From the NCBI GenBank assembly GCA_002434915.1, contig DJLG01000099.1, positions 7,716 through 17,469 on the forward strand: a stretch of 9,754 nt of DNA, written 5' to 3'. The position numbers were made by a program, and so were the translations under genes. Positions 5,925-9,754 of the stretch are shown here, in pieces. This DNA is from Proteobacteria bacterium UBA6522 (GTDB lineage: Bacteria; Pseudomonadota; Gammaproteobacteria; Steroidobacterales; Rariloculaceae). The notes beneath the pieces are model-generated. The model was not told the origin of the DNA and did not search any database. It was given only the letters and a program-made list of their open reading frames with translations. Each line of letters starts with the position of its first letter. The first letter of the stretch is position 1.

Positions 5925-6914
5925 TTAGAGGATGGCGTGAAGTGCAGCTTCTAGAATCGGCACAATAACTTGACTTGCCTCAGTAATTTGCCCAATTTTT
6001 TGCTGTTCTATATTGCCGTCTGAAGGTAACAAGGGTAGGCCTGCAAGTTTTGATTGTTCTATAAGTTCAGGGTCATTAAATGCAGCGCTAATAGCTACGC
6101 GTAGTTCTTCGGTAGCTATAGGATCAAGATTTGGTGGGCCGAAGAAACCTCGTCGCATATCAAGCATATTGACGATAGCCTGGACAGCTTGTCGGGAATC
6201 ATCTTCAACTACCTCAAGTGCTGTAGGTATATTTGGGTATGGACTATATCGTTCCTGACTCAGTGTTAGGATCGGACGCTCATCTCCAGCCTCAATGACA
6301 GCTTCAGAAGCAGACCAACCTGTAATGTGCCCATCTCCGTCACCTTTTATTACAGCTAAGGCTGTGTCCGAGTGACCGTCATAACCACTAATGACTTTTA
6401 CTTCGATGTCTAAAACATTAGCAAGGACCGCCATAGAGTAAAAGTCCTCATCCGTGCCTTGCGAAGGAAAGATAAAGGGTCGATCTAAGGTGCGTGCATC
6501 ATCTATATTAAGGATGCTAGAAGTTGCGCCTACTGTCAGAACTCTGGGTTCGGTCGCTGCTCTTCCAAGATAGACGAGACGGGTTGCATCGAATTGTACA
6601 GCCTCACTTCCGGAGAGTTGTGCAAGGATTAAAGAAGGGACACTAGTAAAGGCTATAGTTTTCCCGTCAGGTTCTGAGAACCATAAAAAATTTGTTCCAC
6701 GTATACCGCCGCCGCCCGTCATTACTCTAACCCTTACATCTGCTGCTCCAGAGTATTTTTTAATATAAGGGGCAATCATGCGGGCGTAACGGGTCATCAT
6801 ACCGCCAGCACTATTGGCGCTAAGAATAGTAACTACTTCGCCTTCAATGCTTTCGGCTCGTACTATTGTTGAGCATAGACAGACGGAAAAGATTGAGAGT
6901 AGTAAAAGTCTCAT
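5925..6914 (-). CDS. tctC: TctC/Bug-family periplasmic solute-binding protein of a TTT transporter
   Basis: The extracytoplasmic receptor of a tripartite tricarboxylate transporter, 329 residues, normal for the Bug family. Residues 1-20 are a signal peptide (RLLLLSIFSVCLCSTIVRA), cleaved about before ESIEGE. Family features are SANSAGGMMTRYARMIAPYI (32-51), MTGGGGIRGTNFL (65-77) followed by PDGKTIAF, a central GYDGHSDTALAVIKGDGDG block, and the C-terminal PNLDPIATEELRVAI stretch where Bug proteins usually show P-x4-V-x-KL. Bug proteins normally bind small carboxylates, but the ligand cannot be read from the sequence. It lies 65 bases after tctB on the same strand. AAGG is very close to the ATG, so initiation may be moderate. 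Confidence 0.88.
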   Translation of the reverse strand: MRLLLLSIFSVCLCSTIVRAESIEGEVVTILSANSAGGMMTRYARMIAPYIKKYSGAADVRVRVMTGGGGIRGTNFLWFSEPDGKTIAFTSVPSLILAQLSGSEAVQFDATRLVYLGRAATEPRVLTVGATSSILNIDDARTLDRPFIFPSQGTDEDFYSMAVLANVLDIEVKVISGYDGHSDTALAVIKGDGDGHITGWSASEAVIEAGDERPILTLSQERYSPYPNIPTALEVVEDDSRQAVQAIVNMLDMRRGFFGPPNLDPIATEELRVAISAAFNDPELIEQSKLAGLPLLPSDGNIEQQKIGQITEASQVIVPILEAALHAIL

Positions 6915-6979
6915 ATCCTTATAATACCCTCTTAACTATTGAATGCTAACTAGTATGCTATTCATTTAATATTTCAGGT
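6915..6979. promoter_or_regulatory. Spacer between tctB and tctC with a repeat-palindrome-repeat element
   Basis: This is the only sizeable gap in the right-hand operon. At 6943-6960 it carries ATGCTA, then the palindrome ACTAGT, then ATGCTA again. It could be a protein-binding site or an RNA-processing signal allowing the receptor to be expressed more than the membrane subunits. No clear terminator or promoter is seen. Confidence 0.25.
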
Positions 6980-7498
6980 TTATGGCGTTATTAGCGGCGC
7001 CAGAATTCCATGATAAAGTTGTAGTTGAAGTGCTACTGCAAATAACAGGTACAGGGCTACGCTAAACAATGCGCTAAACCAGATCGCCTTGATTGGTGGA
7101 TAGTGCCCCGTGAAACTTAGAAAACCAGAAGAGAAAAGAAAAACTGCTACGACTGGACCAAGCAGTAAGATTAGTCCGACAAAAATAATGACAAAAAGTA
7201 TAGCCTGGATTTCCCGGCGGGACTTATGCGGGGGAGGGGTTGATGGTTGTTTGTCTTCTTCCGGAGGTGAAGGGTTTTTTATGCCAGTCAGAGAAGAGAG
7301 TATGTTGACTTCAAGCTTTTCTTTTTCGGTTAAGTTTTGTTTAACCAGTTGTATTAAAACAAGCACGATACCTAATATTGCTATTGGCAAAGGTACAAGT
7401 CTTGCATTGTTTCCAAAGCTTAGAGTTGTAATCAAGTAAGCTATAAAAACAGCCAGTACTACGGTTGCTACAATATTTTCTTGAAGTCGGCGACTCAT
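6980..7498 (-). CDS. tctB: TctB-family small membrane subunit of a TTT transporter
   Basis: The small, poorly conserved membrane subunit of the tripartite transporter, 172 residues. Four hydrophobic segments are visible: about 10-27, 36-54, 98-126 and 136-160. A long polar, proline-rich linker (about 55-95, with PSPPEEDKQPSTPPP) lies between helices 2 and 3. This is the TctB layout. The start overlaps the tctA stop by four bases (ATGA), indicating coupled translation. Identity depends mainly on position between tctA and tctC plus the topology. Confidence 0.87.
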   Translation of the reverse strand: MSRRLQENIVATVVLAVFIAYLITTLSFGNNARLVPLPIAILGIVLVLIQLVKQNLTEKEKLEVNILSSLTGIKNPSPPEEDKQPSTPPPHKSRREIQAILFVIIFVGLILLLGPVVAVFLFSSGFLSFTGHYPPIKAIWFSALFSVALYLLFAVALQLQLYHGILAPLITP

Positions 7499-9015
7499 TC
7501 CTTGACCTGTTTATTTTTTTTGTTGAAGAAAAACCTTTTATAGAGTGCTTGACGTTGTTGACGAAGGAATGGCAAAGCTGTTGTGATAATTATAAAAATT
7601 AACATGGCTAATGTGATTGGGCGGGTTAGCACGAAGTAGTCTCCATAAAGGCCGAGCGATATATGAAGGTTGCGCTCGATCATTTCCGCAAGGACCATGC
7701 CAATTACAAAGTTAGCCCTTGAGTACTGATATTTATCCATGACATAGCCAAGTCCTCCAAAAAACGATGCAACGAGCACGTCTTCTACTAAACCACGGGT
7801 GGCAAAGGCACCAAATAAACAAACGGACAACACAAGTGGGATCATAATGTTGGGATTGAGAGTCGGTAGTCTCGCCAAGCGTGATGAAATAGCCAATCCG
7901 ATAAGAGTGGTTATTATATTTGCAATAACAATAATCCAAACCATGCTAAATACTAGGTCAAGTTCAGTTGTAAGCATCTGTGGCCCAGGGACAATGCCCA
8001 TAGAAAGAAAGGCAACAAGTAAAATTGCCATGCTTTCACCACCAGGAATGCCAAAAGCGAGCGTAGGCATTAGACCTCCACCTTCATTTGCCCCAAGTGT
8101 CGCATCAGGAGCTATAACGCCTTCTACTGCCCCATTACCAAATCTCTCTGGCGTTTTAGACGTTTGTGCGGCCTGTGCATAGGCGGCAATTCCTCCCACA
8201 CTTGCCCCTACCCCAGGTAGCACTCCAACCCATAGGCCTAGAAGACTTGATCTGACTACTAACCACCAGTGCCTGAAAGCATCTTTTACGCCATCGAAAA
8301 CGGAACTTTTTTCTTCTCCGGCAACTCGATTTATCATCGTATTGCCCTTGACGAATAGCTTGATCATTTCAGCAACCGCAAAAAGGCCAATCATTGCAAC
8401 AGGAAACGAAATTCCATCCAGAAGGTAAATACTGCCAAACCAGAATCGTGGAGTACCGCTTACTGGATCCATACCAACGTAGGCAATCATGATTCCTGCG
8501 GATGTTGCAATCATGCCCTTTAAAAGTGAGCCTTCGCTAAAGGTGGCAATAATAGTTAAACCCCATAGTGCCATCATTAAGTATTCGCTTGGACCAAGGG
8601 CCAACATGACAGGGCGTACTATGGGTATGCTGAATGCTAGGAAGATAGCTCCCATAAGCCCACCCAATAGTGCCGCAGTAGCCGAGGCGCCTAAGGCCCG
8701 GCTTGCATGACCTTGTTGCGTCATGGGATGACCATCGAATACAAGGGCGAGACTTTTGGCAGCACCTGGTACTTTAAAGAGAATGCTAGTTACTGATCCG
8801 CCCCAAATTGTAGCTATATGAGCTCCAAGTAATAAAGCTAGGGTTGCTGCTCGCTCATGGCCATATGTGAATGGTAGGAGCAGTGCAATGGCGACTATTC
8901 CCCCAAGACCCGGAAGAATTCCAACCATCAGCCCATAACTTACTCCAATGATCATAAAGAGCATGGCTTGGGGAGTGGCAAGCGCCGTGAGGCCAGAAAT
9001 AATTGCCTCTAACAT
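7495..9015 (-). CDS. tctA: TctA-family large membrane subunit of a TTT transporter
   Basis: The large transport subunit, 506 residues with about 11-12 helices, normal for TctA. The duplicated signature loops are present: GILPGLGG (32-39) and GVLPGVGASVGG (264-275). Further motifs are EGVIAPDATLGANEGGG (298-314) and FGIPGGESMAILL (321-333). Most TctA proteins have APEAANNA in the third motif; here it reads APDATLGA, so it may be a subfamily with a different ligand. No clear Shine-Dalgarno precedes the ATG. The ferredoxin gene ends 6 bases upstream, so translation probably depends on coupling. Together with tctB and tctC it forms a complete secondary importer driven by an ion gradient. Confidence 0.95.
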   Translation of the reverse strand: MLEAIISGLTALATPQAMLFMIIGVSYGLMVGILPGLGGIVAIALLLPFTYGHERAATLALLLGAHIATIWGGSVTSILFKVPGAAKSLALVFDGHPMTQQGHASRALGASATAALLGGLMGAIFLAFSIPIVRPVMLALGPSEYLMMALWGLTIIATFSEGSLLKGMIATSAGIMIAYVGMDPVSGTPRFWFGSIYLLDGISFPVAMIGLFAVAEMIKLFVKGNTMINRVAGEEKSSVFDGVKDAFRHWWLVVRSSLLGLWVGVLPGVGASVGGIAAYAQAAQTSKTPERFGNGAVEGVIAPDATLGANEGGGLMPTLAFGIPGGESMAILLVAFLSMGIVPGPQMLTTELDLVFSMVWIIVIANIITTLIGLAISSRLARLPTLNPNIMIPLVLSVCLFGAFATRGLVEDVLVASFFGGLGYVMDKYQYSRANFVIGMVLAEMIERNLHISLGLYGDYFVLTRPITLAMLIFIIITTALPFLRQQRQALYKRFFFNKKNKQVKE

Positions 9016-9021
9016 CGGTAG

Positions 9022-9312
9022 TTATTCGATGACTTTACCAAGTAATGTTTTGACGTCTGTCTGACAGTTAATCATTTGGTCGGGAAAAATAACTGTGATT
9101 GCATCTACCGGGCAGATCGACTGGCAAAGACCGCAATACCAACACTCATCTGGATAGGCTATCACTGGAAGAGTTTCTCTATTGTCTTCTTCTTTGTAGA
9201 TTAAATCTCCAGGGCATATCCAGTCACAAAGGTTGCACTTTACACAGGTCTCTGGATCTATTCGTATTGGGTTGTGTACGGATTTCTTTATAGCTTTTGC
9301 ATCGGAAGACAT
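9022..9312 (-). CDS. 2x[4Fe-4S] ferredoxin, AprB-like partner of the upstream flavoprotein
   Basis: A 96-residue ferredoxin with two complete cluster motifs: C23-x2-C26-x2-C29-x3-C33-P and C57-W-Y-C60-x2-C63-x3-C67-P. The spacing between motifs and the tryptophan within the second (CWYC) parallel AprB (CWEC at the same place), but the long C-terminal AprB tail is missing. It most likely accepts or donates electrons for the flavoprotein encoded 13 bases upstream. GGAG precedes the ATG by about 12 bases. tctA starts 6 bases after its stop, so redox and transport genes belong to one operon. I recognise the general type (ferredoxin paired with a fumarate-reductase/AprA-like flavoprotein) but no named protein. 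Confidence 0.9.
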   Translation of the reverse strand: MSSDAKAIKKSVHNPIRIDPETCVKCNLCDWICPGDLIYKEEDNRETLPVIAYPDECWYCGLCQSICPVDAITVIFPDQMINCQTDVKTLLGKVIE

Positions 9313-9325
9313 TTAGTAGTTTCTC

Positions 9326-9754
9326 CTATGTACTTGCACTACTTTTACGATCGAACGCTGCAGCAAGAGGTTCACTTGCTGAGAGGGTAGATGTTTCAGC
9401 TCCTTTTGAGCCTTTTTGAACTATTACAAACTTTTTCCAGTTAGTTTCGTCAGATTCTGGATGATCTAGTCGATAGTGAGATGAGCCGGTTCTTGATTCA
9501 TCTCTGGCAAGGGCTGCTGTTGCCATCAATTCGGCATTAAGCCGGATGCTACTGGATTCATGGACTCTCATTAAACCATGCAGATCATCAGCTTTTAAAT
9601 CAGGCTCTCTTTTTGCCAAAGCATGCAGTGTCTGCAATGCATGACGTAAACCAGCTTCATTACGGCGTACTCCGATATAGTCATTGACTGTACGCCTAAC
9701 TTCATCTTCATAAGATTTCCAGGATATGCTGCGTTCCTCTTCAACTTCCATGTG
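9326..9754 (-). CDS. AprA/fumarate-reductase-like flavoprotein, C-terminal 142 residues (partial)
   Basis: The reading frame is open to the right edge (the codon before the internal Met at 9751 is His), so the gene's start lies outside the window. The visible part is the helical C-terminal domain of the succinate dehydrogenase/fumarate reductase/AprA flavoprotein superfamily. It contains helix-rich segments with SYEDEVRRTVNDYIGVRRN, LHGLMRVHESSSIRLNAEL and AALARDESRTGSSHYR, then DHPESDETNWKKFVI. The R-T/S-x-x-S-H-Y-R...D...NW pattern is the usual end of these enzymes. The FAD-binding and catalytic parts are not visible, so AprA-like and FrdA-like cannot be separated firmly. The adjacent AprB-like ferredoxin favours the AprA-like side. 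It is first among the visible genes of the transporter operon. The substrate is unknown. Confidence 0.82.
   Translation of the reverse strand, partial: HMEVEEERSISWKSYEDEVRRTVNDYIGVRRNEAGLRHALQTLHALAKREPDLKADDLHGLMRVHESSSIRLNAELMATAALARDESRTGSSHYRLDHPESDETNWKKFVIVQKGSKGAETSTLSASEPLAAAFDRKSSAST

Noticed and set aside
7110..8182. Plus-strand frames opposite tctB and tctA (7110-7439 and 7799-8182)
   Set aside because: Low-complexity shadows of genuine membrane-protein genes; no initiation signals worth noting.
9022..9754. Assigning the right-hand pair as a second true aprBA
   Set aside because: The ferredoxin lacks the AprB C-terminal tail and only the flavoprotein C-terminus is visible, so only 'AprBA-like' is justified.

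Overview
The window looks like chromosomal DNA of an uncultivated, moderately AT-rich sulfur-oxidising proteobacterium, probably marine or pelagic. The strongest evidence is an unmistakable aprM-aprB-aprA cluster, the arrangement of dissimilatory APS reductase in sulfur oxidisers (sulfate reducers lack aprM). The lineage is inferred from gene content only. No tRNA, rRNA, CRISPR array, insertion sequence or phage gene is visible.

Layout. (1) Minus strand, 1-1685: aprM, aprB and the first 136 codons of aprA, tightly packed and running off the left edge. (2) 1686-2028: a 343-base divergent regulatory region with a perfect -10 box for aprM and several small inverted repeats. (3) Plus strand, 2029-5918: a compact five-gene cluster. 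It has a 62-residue one-helix membrane protein, a YeiH/TauZ-type putative sulfate exporter, a UspA-fold protein, and two tandem paralogues of a secreted DUF6152-type protein. (4) Minus strand, 9754-5925: the 3' end of an AprA/fumarate-reductase-like flavoprotein gene, a 2x[4Fe-4S] ferredoxin that resembles AprB, and tctA, tctB and tctC of a tripartite tricarboxylate-type transporter. The plus cluster and this minus operon converge with only 6 bases between their stop codons.

How it may work together. AprBA oxidises sulfite with AMP to APS, passing electrons to the membrane through AprM. Sulfate is then released from APS by enzymes not in the window. The divergent YeiH-family protein is a plausible exporter for that cytoplasmic sulfate, and the Usp-fold protein may be an accessory. 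The right-hand operon repeats the flavoprotein plus ferredoxin design of AprBA but couples it to a solute-importing TTT system. This suggests import of an unidentified carboxylate or organosulfur compound followed by a flavin/Fe-S redox step. The roles of the two DUF6152 proteins are unknown.

Most notable points: (a) a second AprBA-like redox pair in one operon with a TTT transporter; (b) a single in-frame TGA separating the one-helix protein from the exporter, as if one long-form YeiH gene had been split; (c) duplicated secreted proteins whose predicted signal-peptidase cleavage exposes an N-terminal His-His.
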